The notes under the pieces are model-generated. The model searched no databases. It had not been told where the DNA came from and saw nothing but the letters and a program-made list of their open reading frames with translations. The translations under genes were made by a program, and so were the position numbers. A DNA stretch of 64,000 nt from DATAZK01 sp965199805 (GTDB lineage Bacteria > Actinomycetota > Actinomycetes > Frankiales > Frankiaceae), in the NCBI GenBank assembly GCA_965199805.1, contig CBDATO010000001.1, forward strand, positions 1,054,001 through 1,118,000, in the 5' to 3' direction. Positions 54,854 to 64,000 of this stretch are shown here, piece by piece; position 1 is the stretch's first letter; each line of letters begins with the position of its first letter.

Positions 54854-56019
54854 GCGACGCCCATGGTGCCGGCGGCGACCATGCCGACGCCGATGTAACC
54901 GGCGGCGCGGGCCTTCTCCACGCCGGGGGTGGCCGGGTGGGCGCCGTTCGCCTGCGGCAACGGCAGCACGACAGTGCGGGGCGGCGTGGCTGCGGTGTCA
55001 CCCGCAGCCTCGGAGTCGTCGTCCGGCTTCGCGGCCATGGCGGCGACGAGGGGTGAGGGTGCTCCGTCGCCCGCGGTGGTGGCGACGTCGTCGGGGTCGG
55101 TGCTGGCGTACTCGGGCGGGATGCCGGCCTGCTCCGCGATTTCGGTGTCGGCGGTGCCGGAGGGGCGGACGTCGCTGTCCTGGGGGGCGGTGACGGTCCA
55201 GGCGGCGACGAACAGGGTGAAGCGGGACAGGTAGTTCAGCCAGATCAGCAGGCCGACCACGACGGCGAAGATGCCGTACACCGGGTTGGACGTCGCGCTC
55301 TTCACCAGCAGGCTGCCGGCGGTCTTGAGGATCTCGAAGCCGATCGCGCCGAAGAGCGCGCCCCGCAGGACGGTGCGCAGCGGGGTCGCGACCTTGGGCA
55401 GGCGGGTGAACATGAACGTGAAGAGCGCCAGGTCGACGGCGATGGCCAGCACGTAGCCGGCGATCCGCAGGAGCACGGACGCGACGGTGCTGCCGTCGAG
55501 GCCGATCTGCTCCAGGAACCAGTTCATCGCCGCGGACGAGATCCCGGTGACGGCGAGCGACGCGATCATGGTCAGGCCGAGGCCGATGAGGATCCCGGTG
55601 TCGACGAGCTTCTTGACGATGAAGTTGCCGGCGTTGAGGTTCTGGTGCCAGACCGTCCGGAGCGCCTCCCGCAGCGCGTCGATCCAGCCGAGGCCGGCCA
55701 GCAGCAGACCGAGCAGCCCGATGACGCCCGTCGCCACCTTGGCGCTGCCGATGCTCGACACGTCGAGCTTGTCGGACAGGCCGGGCAGGAAGTTGTTGAT
55801 CTCACGGGTGAGGTCGGCCTGGGCGGAGGGGTAGGCGTCGACGACGAAGCCGACCACCGAGAAGGCGAGCGCGATCAGCGGGAAGAACGACAGGAAGCCG
55901 AAGTAGGTGACCGCGGCGGCCAGCCGGTCACCGCGATCGGACTGGTAGCGACCCCAGGCGCGAATCAGGTGATCGAGCCATGGCGCCTTGCGGCGGACCG
56001 TGTCGACCGTTGCCGTCAT
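54796..56019 (-). CDS. YihY/virulence factor BrkB-family membrane protein
   Basis: This 407-residue protein has six to seven hydrophobic segments in its first 290 residues and a polar tail. The family pattern is clear: RLAAAVTYFGFLSFFPLIALA, WIDALREALRTVWHQ, and VYGIFAVVVGLLIWLNYLSR. The biological role is unclear despite old names (RNase BN, BrkB). It lies next to the 2H phosphoesterase and trpS, with ATGA-type overlap, as in the mycobacterial order yihY-trpS. Confidence 0.9.
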   Translation of the reverse strand: MTATVDTVRRKAPWLDHLIRAWGRYQSDRGDRLAAAVTYFGFLSFFPLIALAFSVVGFVVDAYPSAQADLTREINNFLPGLSDKLDVSSIGSAKVATGVIGLLGLLLAGLGWIDALREALRTVWHQNLNAGNFIVKKLVDTGILIGLGLTMIASLAVTGISSAAMNWFLEQIGLDGSTVASVLLRIAGYVLAIAVDLALFTFMFTRLPKVATPLRTVLRGALFGAIGFEILKTAGSLLVKSATSNPVYGIFAVVVGLLIWLNYLSRFTLFVAAWTVTAPQDSDVRPSGTADTEIAEQAGIPPEYASTDPDDVATTAGDGAPSPLVAAMAAKPDDDSEAAGDTAATPPRTVVLPLPQANGAHPATPGVEKARAAGYIGVGMVAAGTMGVAWKAVRATGDLAREFVRRR

Positions 56020-56564
56020 GCAGTACCTGTCTCACCGAAAGTGAACTCGCGACCGGGCAGCCAGTGACCCTTCTCGTCCTGCTCGTGCAGGGCGAAACCG
56101 GTCACCTCGAACTCCGCGGTGTAGCCGCTCAACGCGACGAGGGCGTCGTCGAGCACGCCCTCCGGCAGGTCGTGGGCCACCGTGACGTGAGGGTGGTAAG
56201 GGAAGTGCAGGTCCGGCCGTACGGGCCCGCCGGTCACCGCGGCCTGCACCTTGGCGCAGCTCTCGGCGCCCTCGGCGAGCGCGACGAAGACGACGGGCGA
56301 GACCGGCCGGAAGGTGTCGGACCCGGCGAGGCACACCCGGAACGGCTCGTACGACGCGGCCACCTCGGTCAGGTGGGTGGTGAACGTCGCGAGGTCGGTG
56401 ACGGTCATCCGGGTCGGCGGCAGCAGCGTGATGTGCGGCGGGACGAACGCCGAGCCCGGATCGCCGAGCCGCTCCCGCCAGGTGGCCAGCTCGCCGTAGC
56501 ACGGCTCCGGGAGCTCGATCGTCACCCCGACGAGCGTGCCCTCCGGTGGGTGCCGGGCCGTCAT
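56016..56564 (-). CDS. 2'-5' RNA ligase / 2H phosphoesterase family protein
   Basis: This 182-residue protein has two His-x-Thr-like motifs that define the 2H superfamily: PPHITLLPP at about residues 42-50 and YHPHVTVAHD at about 123-132. Such enzymes act on 2',5'-phosphodiester bonds or cyclic phosphates in RNA. It is linked on both sides by 4-base overlaps to trpS upstream and the YihY gene downstream, giving a three-gene unit. A tRNA- or RNA-repair substrate is likely but not shown. Confidence 0.9.
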   Translation of the reverse strand: MTARHPPEGTLVGVTIELPEPCYGELATWRERLGDPGSAFVPPHITLLPPTRMTVTDLATFTTHLTEVAASYEPFRVCLAGSDTFRPVSPVVFVALAEGAESCAKVQAAVTGGPVRPDLHFPYHPHVTVAHDLPEGVLDDALVALSGYTAEFEVTGFALHEQDEKGHWLPGREFTFGETGTA

Positions 56565-57592
56565 GCCCCGGTCTCAGGAGCGGCGAAGCCGATCCGCTCG
56601 TACACGTCGGCGAGGGTGCTGGCGGCGAGCTTCTTCACCTTGGTGCGGCCCTGGGCGAGGACCTCGTCGACCCGGTCAGCGGCCAGCCACTCCTCGGTGC
56701 GCTCACGCACCCCGCCGGCGAACTCGGCCACGATCTCGGCGACGTCCTTCTTCAGGTCGCCGTAGCCACGGCCCTCGTACGCCTTCGCGAAGTCCTCGGC
56801 CGATACGCCCGTGAACGCGCCGCCGATGACCAGCAGATTGCTGACGCCGGGCTTCTCGACCGGGTCGTACGTGACCTCGCGCCCGCTGTCGGTGACCGCG
56901 CTGCGCACCTTCTTGCGCAGCTTGGCCGGGTCCTCCAGCAGGCCGATCAGCCCCGCCGGGTTGGCCGCGGACTTGCTCATCTGCTTCGCGGGGTTGGCGA
57001 GGTCGCGCACCTTGGCCGTGGCGGCGGCGATGTAGGGCTGCGGGAGGGTGAAGGTCTTGCCGAAGCGGCCGTTGAAGCGCTCGGCGAGGTCGCGGGTGAG
57101 CTCCAGGTGCTGGCGCTGGTCCTCCCCCACCGGGACGAAATCGGCCTGGTAGAGCAGGATGTCGGCGGCCTGCAGGATCGGATACGTGAGCAGCCCGACC
57201 GTCGCGGCGCCGAGCTCGTTACGGGCGCTCTTGTCCTTGAACTGCGTCATGCGGGTGGCCTCGCCGTAGCCGGTGAGGCACATCAGCACCCAGGCGAGCT
57301 GCGCGTGCTCGGGAAGCGCGCTCTGCTGGAAGATCGTGGCGCGCGCCGGGTCGACGCCGAGCGCGAGCAGCTGGGCGGCAGACGTACGCACCCGCTGGCG
57401 TACCAGCGCCGGATCCCACGGCACGGTGATCGCGTGCTGGTCGGCGATGAAGTACAGCGCGTCGAAGTCGTCCTGCAGGGTCACCCACTGCTTGAGCGCG
57501 CCGAGGTAATTGCCGAGGTGGAACGAGTCGGCCGTCGGCTGGATGCCCGAGAGCACCCGCTTGGCCGCGCCAGCGGTGGGCGCAGTCATCAC
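56561..57592 (-). CDS. trpS: Tryptophanyl-tRNA synthetase
   Basis: This 343-residue class I synthetase charges tRNA-Trp. SGIQPTADSFHLGNYLGAL carries the HIGH-like motif (HLGN), and AKQMSKSAAN the KMSKS loop. PILQAADILLYQADFVPVGEDQ forms the tryptophan pocket. Length is normal. It is the first gene of a unit with the 2H phosphoesterase and YihY. It starts at ATG 57592, divergent from the geranylgeranyl reductase-like gene. Confidence 0.96.
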   Translation of the reverse strand: MMTAPTAGAAKRVLSGIQPTADSFHLGNYLGALKQWVTLQDDFDALYFIADQHAITVPWDPALVRQRVRTSAAQLLALGVDPARATIFQQSALPEHAQLAWVLMCLTGYGEATRMTQFKDKSARNELGAATVGLLTYPILQAADILLYQADFVPVGEDQRQHLELTRDLAERFNGRFGKTFTLPQPYIAAATAKVRDLANPAKQMSKSAANPAGLIGLLEDPAKLRKKVRSAVTDSGREVTYDPVEKPGVSNLLVIGGAFTGVSAEDFAKAYEGRGYGDLKKDVAEIVAEFAGGVRERTEEWLAADRVDEVLAQGRTKVKKLAASTLADVYERIGFAAPETGA

Positions 57593-57722
57593 GCACTCAC
57601 CCTCTCAGACGGATCATGGCCCGAGGAAGCGGGTGTGGCGGTCCACCGTTCCCGGCCGGAGGTTTCCCTGCCACCCTTTCACGCGCGGGCGGTACGTGCG
57701 CCGGACAGGCAGACTCGCACCT

Positions 57723-59054
57723 GTGCCCACGGCTTACGACCTGATCGTCGTCGGGGCGGGACCGGCCGGTGCCGCGGCAGCCCTTGCCGCCCTGCAGGCC
57801 CGGCCGACGGCGCGGGTGGCACTGGTCGACGCGGCCGACTTCCCCCGCGACAAGACGTGCGGTGACGGCATCGCCCCGCAGGCGCTCGCCGTCCTGGCCG
57901 AGCTCGGGGTGCCGGACGCGGCCGCCGGGTTCGCCCCCGTCGGGCGGCTGCGGCTGCGCAGCCCGCTCGGCCGCGAGGTCGTCGCCGAGCCGCAGGAGCC
58001 GGCGTACTGCATCCCCCGGCTGGTGTTCGACGCCCGGCTCGTCGACGCCGCCGTCGCGCGGGGGGCCGAGCTGCTCCGCCGCCGGGTCCGCACCCTGGAG
58101 CTGCGCCGGGAGGACGGGGCCGACGTCGTCGACCTCGGCGACGGGCTGACCGCGCCGGTGGTGATTGCCGCCGACGGCGCCAACTCCACCGTGCGGCGCC
58201 TGCTCGGCCTGCCGCCGAACCCGCCGCAATGCACCGCCGTCGCCATCCGCGGCTACGCCGAGGGCGCCGCGACCGGCTTCCGCGGCGATCCGGAGCAGCT
58301 CATCGAGATGGTCGCGAGCGGCTGGCCGGCGTACGCGTGGTCGTTCCCCATCGACGGCCCCGGCCACGTCGACCGGGCCAACGTGGGCTTCGGCATGCTG
58401 CGTTCGTCGCTCGAGCGGGACGGCGCGAGCAGCGGCCGGCAGGCGCTCGTCGGGCCGCTGGCCGCACTGCTGCCCCGCCAGCCGGCCGATCCGGCGACGC
58501 TGCGCGCCCACCACCTGCCGCTGTCCACCTTCCGCCCCCGGCAGCCGGACGGGCCGGTGCTGCTCGCCGGCGACGCCGCGTCGCTGATCAACCCGCTGAC
58601 CGGCGAGGGCATCTACTACGCGGTGCTCTCCGGCCGGCTCGCCGGCGAGGCCGCCGTCACGCCGGGCGGAGCCGCCGCGGGCGCCGCGTACCGCCGGGCG
58701 CTGCGGCGCGAGCTCGGCCGTCATCTCGCGACCACGACCGTGCTCTCCCGGCTCTCGCGCTCCCCCGAGATCTTCGACGCGGGCATCGCCCTGGCCGGCC
58801 GCGACCGGTCCACCATGGACGTCCTGATCGAGGTCGGGCTCGGCCGCGGCACCCTGCCGCCGCGCCTGTTCGTGCTGCTCACACGGCGTGCGCTGGCACT
58901 CGGAGGGCGACGGTTGCTCCGTTCGGCGGCATCGCAGGTTGCGGTGCTCGGCGGACGAAAGCCGACCGCTGAAACGCGACAGTTCTCCTATGTCCGCCGA
59001 CACCTTGCCCCGTACGGCCAGCGCCTCCGCGAAGGGCGCCGCCGCAGCCGATGA
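57723..59054 (+). CDS. Geranylgeranyl reductase-family flavoprotein
   Basis: This 443-residue protein starts at GTG 57723, where the FAD fold begins (YDLIVVGAGPAGAAAALAAL). The frame is open further upstream. The second marker is PRDKTCGDGIAPQAL, and the third GPVLLAGDAASLINPLTGEGIYYAV. Relatives saturate isoprenoid chains in menaquinone, archaeal-type lipids or chlorophyll, or act as general reductases. A role in menaquinone side-chain reduction is plausible in an actinobacterium but not shown. Its last 65 bp overlap the sigma factor gene. Confidence 0.87.
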   Translation: MPTAYDLIVVGAGPAGAAAALAALQARPTARVALVDAADFPRDKTCGDGIAPQALAVLAELGVPDAAAGFAPVGRLRLRSPLGREVVAEPQEPAYCIPRLVFDARLVDAAVARGAELLRRRVRTLELRREDGADVVDLGDGLTAPVVIAADGANSTVRRLLGLPPNPPQCTAVAIRGYAEGAATGFRGDPEQLIEMVASGWPAYAWSFPIDGPGHVDRANVGFGMLRSSLERDGASSGRQALVGPLAALLPRQPADPATLRAHHLPLSTFRPRQPDGPVLLAGDAASLINPLTGEGIYYAVLSGRLAGEAAVTPGGAAAGAAYRRALRRELGRHLATTTVLSRLSRSPEIFDAGIALAGRDRSTMDVLIEVGLGRGTLPPRLFVLLTRRALALGGRRLLRSAASQVAVLGGRKPTAETRQFSYVRRHLAPYGQRLREGRRRSR

Positions 59055-59619
59055 CGAGCTCACCCTGCGCGAGGTCTTCGCGGCCGCCCAGGCCGGCGAC
59101 GCGTCCGCCTTCGGCGACATCTACCGCCGGTGCGAGCCGCGGGTCCGCCGCCAGCTGAACGGCCGGGTGCCCAGCAGCCAGGTCGACGACCTCGTCAACG
59201 AGACCTTCCTGCGGGCCTGGCGCTCGCTGCAGCAGTTCCGCTGGCAGGGCACCGACCCCATCGCGTGGCTGCTCGTCATCGCGCGCAACCTCGCCGCGGA
59301 CTACTGGTCGCTCGCCCGCAACCGCCGCGAGCTCGCGTCCGAGGACCCGGCCGTCTACGCGCCGCTGGCCTCGCACCGCGGCGCCGAGGAGGTCGTGATC
59401 GACCTGGTCGAGGCCGACCGGCTGCGCGACGCCGTACGCAAGCTGCCGCCGGCCCAGCGCCAGTGCCTGGAGCTGCGCTTCCTCGCCGAGCGCTCGGTCC
59501 GCGAGACCGCCGAGGCGATGGGCCGCCAGGACGCCGCCGTACGGTCCCTGCAGCTGCGGGCGCTCAAGTCGCTGGCCGCCATCGCCTCCGAAGACCGGCT
59601 GTCGGCCCGCGCCGGCTAG
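58990..59619 (+). CDS. ECF-like RNA polymerase sigma factor
   Basis: This 209-residue protein has sigma region 2 in QVDDLVNETFLRAWRSLQQF and PIAWLLVIARNLAADYW (about 68-115). Region 4 is in LPPAQRQCLELRFLAERSVRETAEAMG (about 155-185), followed by the recognition helix region RQDAAVRSLQLRALKSL. Regions 1 and 3 are absent, as in ECF sigmas. The ATG at 58990 lies within the preceding gene; a later start in front of LTLREVF is possible. No anti-sigma gene follows: the next gene is convergent and starts at its stop. Control may be by its own promoter inside the reductase gene. Confidence 0.9.
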   Translation: MSADTLPRTASASAKGAAAADDELTLREVFAAAQAGDASAFGDIYRRCEPRVRRQLNGRVPSSQVDDLVNETFLRAWRSLQQFRWQGTDPIAWLLVIARNLAADYWSLARNRRELASEDPAVYAPLASHRGAEEVVIDLVEADRLRDAVRKLPPAQRQCLELRFLAERSVRETAEAMGRQDAAVRSLQLRALKSLAAIASEDRLSARAG

Positions 59620-60932
59620 GAGAGCACGGGCTCCGGCTCGCTCTCGGCGGCGTCTTCGTCGAGCGCGGGAGCGGGCGTGACCCGGATGCGTTCGATCCGC
59701 CGTCCGTCCAGCGCCCGGACGGTCAGGCGTACCCCGTCGATCTCGACGACCTCGCCCACCGTCGGCAGGTGACCGAGGCCCTGCAGGACGAAGCCCGCCG
59801 CCGTCTCGTACGGCCCCTCGGGCAGGCGTACGCCGGTGGCATCGGCGAACTCGTCCAGGTTCAGCAGCCCGTCGACCTCGAGGTCGCCGCCCAGGATGCG
59901 GCGGATGCCCATCTCGGCGGCGTCGTACTCGTCGCGGATGTCGCCGAGGACCTCCTCGATCAGGTCCTCGAGCGTGATGATGCCGGCGATGCCGCCGTAC
60001 TCGTCGGCCACCATCGCGAGGTGGTCTCCGCCGCGGCGCAGCTGCGACAGGGCGGTGAGCACGTTGAGCGTCGCCGGGATGGTGATGACCGGGCGGGCGA
60101 GCTGGCCCACCGTGAGCCGGCTGCGGCCGGCGACGGCCAGGTCACGGATGTGCACGAAGCCGACGACGTCGTCGACCGAGCCGCGGACCACCGGATAACG
60201 CGAGTGCGGCAGCGCCGCGGTGTCCTCGACCGCCCGGCCGACCTGCTGGCCGGCCTCGAGGAAGGTGACCTCGGTACGCGGCACCATCACCTCGCGCACG
60301 ATCGTGGTGCTGGCCTCGAAGACTTCGTCGAGGATGCGCCGCTCCTCCGGGCCGAGCGCCTCGTGGGCGGCGACGAGCCCGCGCAGCTCCTCCTCGGAGA
60401 TGGCCTCCTTGCCCGCCCCGGGATCGCCGCCCAGCAGCTTGACCAGCCCGTTCGTGCACTTCGACAGCAGCCAGATGACCGGGCGTGATCCCCGCGCGAT
60501 GACGTCGAGGCTCGGTGCGACCAGCAGGCTGATGCTCTCGGTGCGCTGCAGTGCGAGGCGCTTGGGGGCGAGCTCGCCGACGACGAGGGTCGCAAAGGTG
60601 ATGACCAGCGTGACCAGCAGGAAGCCGAGCACGTCGGCGTAGGTCTTGCCGAGCCCGGCGGACTGCAGCGCGTCGGCCGCCTCGTGCGAGAGCGTGACGG
60701 CACCGAACGCGCTGGACAGCAGGGCGGTCAGGGTCACGCCGAGCTGGGTGGCCGCCAGGAAGCGGTTGGGGTCGGCGACGAGTTTGCGCACCTTCTCACC
60801 GCGGCGGCTGCGCTCGGCCATCGCGACGGCCTGGCCCTCGCGCAGCGAGACCAGCGCCAGCTCCGCAGCCACGAACAGGCCCTCGACCACGATGAGCGCG
60901 GCGACGACGGCGATGTTGGCCCAGACGCTCAC
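59616..60932 (-). CDS. CNNM/CorC-type transporter with CBS pair (hemolysin family)
   Basis: This 438-residue protein has an N-terminal DUF21/CNNM domain (about 1-195) with four hydrophobic segments and the FLAATQLGVTLTALLSSAFG motif. Two CBS repeats (about 205-330, with MVPRTEVTFLEAG and MVADEYGGIAGIITLEDLIE) follow. A C-terminal CorC_HlyC domain (about 345-425) has DGLLNLDEFADATG. Such proteins handle Mg2+ or Co2+ efflux; the haemolysin name is historical. Its stop overlaps that of the sigma factor gene by four bases. Confidence 0.9.
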   Translation of the reverse strand: MSVWANIAVVAALIVVEGLFVAAELALVSLREGQAVAMAERSRRGEKVRKLVADPNRFLAATQLGVTLTALLSSAFGAVTLSHEAADALQSAGLGKTYADVLGFLLVTLVITFATLVVGELAPKRLALQRTESISLLVAPSLDVIARGSRPVIWLLSKCTNGLVKLLGGDPGAGKEAISEEELRGLVAAHEALGPEERRILDEVFEASTTIVREVMVPRTEVTFLEAGQQVGRAVEDTAALPHSRYPVVRGSVDDVVGFVHIRDLAVAGRSRLTVGQLARPVITIPATLNVLTALSQLRRGGDHLAMVADEYGGIAGIITLEDLIEEVLGDIRDEYDAAEMGIRRILGGDLEVDGLLNLDEFADATGVRLPEGPYETAAGFVLQGLGHLPTVGEVVEIDGVRLTVRALDGRRIERIRVTPAPALDEDAAESEPEPVLS

Positions 60933-60997
60933 GCGCGCACCTGCTCCCCGGGGGCGTCCACCTGATCAAGCGTAGGCGCCGCCCGGGGGGTTGCAGA

Positions 60998-61975
<978 letters not shown>

Positions 61976-62105
61976 GCAGCCGATCTCCTCGTCGTTGAGG
62001 TACGTGAGTACCGGGGGGCACTGAGGTACGTGCGTACCAGGGGAAGAAGGCGCGCGTCCGATGGCGGGCGCGACCGTTGCCCAGGCTACCGAACCGGCAT
62101 TGGGG

Positions 62106-62432
62106 TCAGTTGCGCGGGAGCGGCACCTGGAAGGTGACCGCCAGGATCGCCGCGCCGAGCAGCGTCATCGTCGCCACGTCGAACGCCCGGCTGCGCACGA
62201 CCAGCAGCCCCACCCGACTGGTCGGCAGCAGCAGCCGGATCACCGCGCCGGCGATCAGCGCGATGCCCATGATGCTGAGGCCCTGCTTCCAGTGGTCCTG
62301 CGCGACCAGCGCCAGCCCCACCAGCACGCCGAGCAGCACCAGGAAGAGCGCCAGCTCCCCCGGGCCCTTCGGCACCCGCCGGGCCCACCGGGCGCGCGGC
62401 GGTTGCGCGCCTGAGGGGGAAGGCCCGGTCAT
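62106..62432 (-). CDS. DUF3017-family membrane protein
   Basis: This 108-residue protein has a Pro- and basic-rich N-terminus and three hydrophobic segments (about 30-47, 54-70 and 90-105). RVGLLVVRSRAFDVATMTLLG near the C-terminus is the DUF3017 signature. In actinobacteria this gene is commonly found next to mdh, as here. Function unknown. Confidence 0.82.
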   Translation of the reverse strand: MTGPSPSGAQPPRARWARRVPKGPGELALFLVLLGVLVGLALVAQDHWKQGLSIMGIALIAGAVIRLLLPTSRVGLLVVRSRAFDVATMTLLGAAILAVTFQVPLPRN

Positions 62433-62442
62433 GCCGCGGAGC

Positions 62443-64000
62443 CTAGCTGGGCGCAGCGGTCTTGCTGCCCGCCGCGGCCTTCGCCGCCGGGGTGTACGGC
62501 TGCAGCGCCGGGAGCAGCCACTGCTCGGCGACGGTCAGCGCGGCCTGCTCGTTCATGTGGATCCCGTCCGTTCGCACCGACGTGTCGTCGGGCCGGCCGC
62601 GCCCCGGGAAGCGGTCGGCGTAGTCGAGCAGCTTCACGTTCGGGTGCTGGGCCGCCAGCTCCCCGTACATGGCGTTCAGGGCGTCGGTGCGCTCCGGGGT
62701 GTCGCTGACCCAGGGGAAGTCGGACTGGAACGCAAAATACGGCGCGTTGGCCCACTCCACCGGAGCCCCGGTCGCGCTCAGGACCGAGACCAGCTCACCC
62801 CACGACTTCAGCTGGTAGGCGCGGTAGTCCGGGTCGAGCAGGTTCTGCCAGGCGCCGTTGTAGACGCGCTGGTCGGTCTGCTCCATGACGGACAGGAACA
62901 CGAGCGAGACGTCGGGGCGGAACGCGTCGATCTTCGGGACGAAGGTCTTGCGCCAGCCGCCGCACAGCGACACGTCCTGACCGCTCTCCCCGGAGTAATT
63001 GCGGATCTGGTCGGTCGGCGTGATGGGGCAGCCCGGCAGCGCGAGGTTCAGCACCACGAGCTTCTCGGGATGCGCGTTCGCGTACGTGACCAGTGCGTTC
63101 GCTATCACCGTGCTGGTCGAGTCGCCGGTGATCGCCACGCGCATGGGCCGGTTGACGTCATTGCTCGGGGGTGCGGCCGCCGTCCGGGGCTGAACGGCCG
63201 ACGGCACCTTGAGCCCGGTGGAAGTGGTGGCGTACGCGGGGCTGCCGGTCGGGGCATGGAAGAGCATCAGGCCGAGGGTGACCGCGGTCACGCCGGCGAG
63301 CGCCTGGCTCCACCCGCGCAGCAGCACTCGGCGCGAGCCGGCGAAGCGGCGGCGCTGGATGGGCGCCTCCAGGTAGCGGAACGAGACGCCGGCGAGCGCC
63401 AGGCTGAGCGCGAGCTGCGTCAGCCCGAGGGCGGTGCCGTGCAGCGGGCCCCACGACTTGCCGGACAGCGCGACGATCGGCCAGTGATAGAGGTACGCGC
63501 CGTAGGAGACCTTGCCGACCCACACCAGCGGCCGTACGGACAGCGCCTTGGCGACCGCGTTCTGCCCCTCGAGCCCGCCGGCGATGAGCGCCGCCGTCGC
63601 CAGGGCCACGAAGAGTGCGCCGCCGTGCTGGAAGTTCGACGCCCCGTTGCGGAAGGTCGTCGCGGCGAGGAAGACGAAGGCGAGCCCGGCCAGGGCGACC
63701 CCACCCATGGCGAGGCGGCGCCCGCCGGCCGGCTGCGGCATCCGCAACTGCCAGTACGAGATCGACAGCGCGAGGATGACGCCGACGAGCAGCTCGGCCA
63801 TCCGGGCGTCGGTGCCGTAGTAGAAGCGGTTGAACGAGCCCGCCGCCGACGACTCGTGGCCGGCCCAGCCGAGTGCGACGGAGACCACCAGGGCTACGCC
63901 CATGGCCCGTACCCGCTTCGGCAGCAGGAGCAGCAGCCACACCGCGATCGGGAAGACCACGTAGAACTGCTCCTCGATCGCGAGCGACCAGAAGTGGTTC
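62443..64000 (-). CDS. Acyltransferase family 3 protein with C-terminal SGNH domain, 5' part outside the window
   Basis: The frame is open to the last base of the window. The first visible residues, HFWSLAIEEQFYVVFP, are the conserved middle motif of acyltransferase-3 (OafA/YrhL-like) proteins, so roughly 120-150 N-terminal residues are missing. About seven membrane helices follow, then an extracytoplasmic SGNH-type domain. That domain carries the Ser in VAITGDSTSTV, a Gly/Asn region and the final Asp-x-x-His in DGIHMNEQAAL. Such proteins O-acylate cell-surface polysaccharides; the SGNH part completes the transfer outside. The substrate cannot be told. Confidence 0.9.
   Translation of the reverse strand, partial: NHFWSLAIEEQFYVVFPIAVWLLLLLPKRVRAMGVALVVSVALGWAGHESSAAGSFNRFYYGTDARMAELLVGVILALSISYWQLRMPQPAGGRRLAMGGVALAGLAFVFLAATTFRNGASNFQHGGALFVALATAALIAGGLEGQNAVAKALSVRPLVWVGKVSYGAYLYHWPIVALSGKSWGPLHGTALGLTQLALSLALAGVSFRYLEAPIQRRRFAGSRRVLLRGWSQALAGVTAVTLGLMLFHAPTGSPAYATTSTGLKVPSAVQPRTAAAPPSNDVNRPMRVAITGDSTSTVIANALVTYANAHPEKLVVLNLALPGCPITPTDQIRNYSGESGQDVSLCGGWRKTFVPKIDAFRPDVSLVFLSVMEQTDQRVYNGAWQNLLDPDYRAYQLKSWGELVSVLSATGAPVEWANAPYFAFQSDFPWVSDTPERTDALNAMYGELAAQHPNVKLLDYADRFPGRGRPDDTSVRTDGIHMNEQAALTVAEQWLLPALQPYTPAAKAAAGSKTAAPS

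Overview
The window is high-GC actinobacterial DNA in two compositional parts. Positions 1 to about 16,540 look like an acquired genomic island: lower G+C by eye, a transposase, a site-specific recombinase, a complete type I restriction-modification locus, and proteins of the ParB and Dam families. From the RNase P RNA gene (minus strand, about 16,545-16,980) to the end lies ordinary chromosome. The host is an actinomycete. Signs are the acyl-CoA carboxylase beta/epsilon/alpha cluster, a DUF3618 protein, an LpdA-type quinone reductase, an mdh-DUF3017 pair, many GTG starts and frequent 4-base gene overlaps. The order lpdA ... amidohydrolase ... PNP-pmmB-upp-deoC-tag-add ... sdhCDAB ... yihY-trpS resembles, from memory, the Rv3303c-Rv3336c stretch of Mycobacterium tuberculosis. 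I cannot fix the family or genus.

Island (1-16,540). It opens inside an IS3-like transposase whose right end falls at 738. A winged-helix-like hypothetical gene follows. Next come hsdM-hsdS-hsdR (2240-8606) with overlapping genes, and a small ParB/sulfiredoxin-fold protein just behind hsdR. A possible peptide-chaperone-type protein follows, then a short serine recombinase whose expected start codon reads ATC. After that come a membrane-anchored SH3-like protein, a Cys-containing hypothetical protein, an XRE regulator and a possible HhH-type protein. Last is a convergent pair: a 504-residue ParB-like protein and a D12-class adenine methyltransferase. The last pair and the small ParB-like gene are the best candidates for an undescribed defence or self/non-self module.

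Chromosome, 16.5-27 kb: rnpB, a LapA-like membrane protein, an ArsB-like permease, siroheme synthase, a frameshifted flavin monooxygenase, a GNAT protein, an acyl-CoA dehydrogenase with a divergent TetR regulator, a DUF3618 protein, an AlkD-like repair protein, a PH-domain protein and biotin ligase (birA).

Chromosome, 27-36 kb: acyl-CoA carboxylase beta, epsilon and biotinylated alpha subunits (the alpha subunit being a substrate of the neighbouring BirA), with an SDR gene between them. Then come LpdA, a GGCT-like protein, an M20 amidohydrolase and a YbdK-type carboxylate-amine ligase.

Chromosome, 37-47 kb: two DHA2-type drug exporters, one with a divergent HxlR regulator; an ABC ATPase; a nucleoside salvage group (PNP, phosphosugar mutase, upp, deoC, add) with the 3-methyladenine glycosylase tag.

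Chromosome, 47-64 kb: a PAS-PAS-GGDEF cyclase, succinate dehydrogenase sdhCDAB, a membrane Ser/Thr kinase whose 3' end runs into a 139-bp double inverted repeat, a Tat-type lipoprotein hydrolase, YihY, a 2H phosphoesterase, trpS, a geranylgeranyl-reductase-family protein, an ECF-like sigma factor, a CNNM/CBS protein, malate dehydrogenase, a DUF3017 protein and the start-truncated part of an acyltransferase-SGNH protein running off the window.
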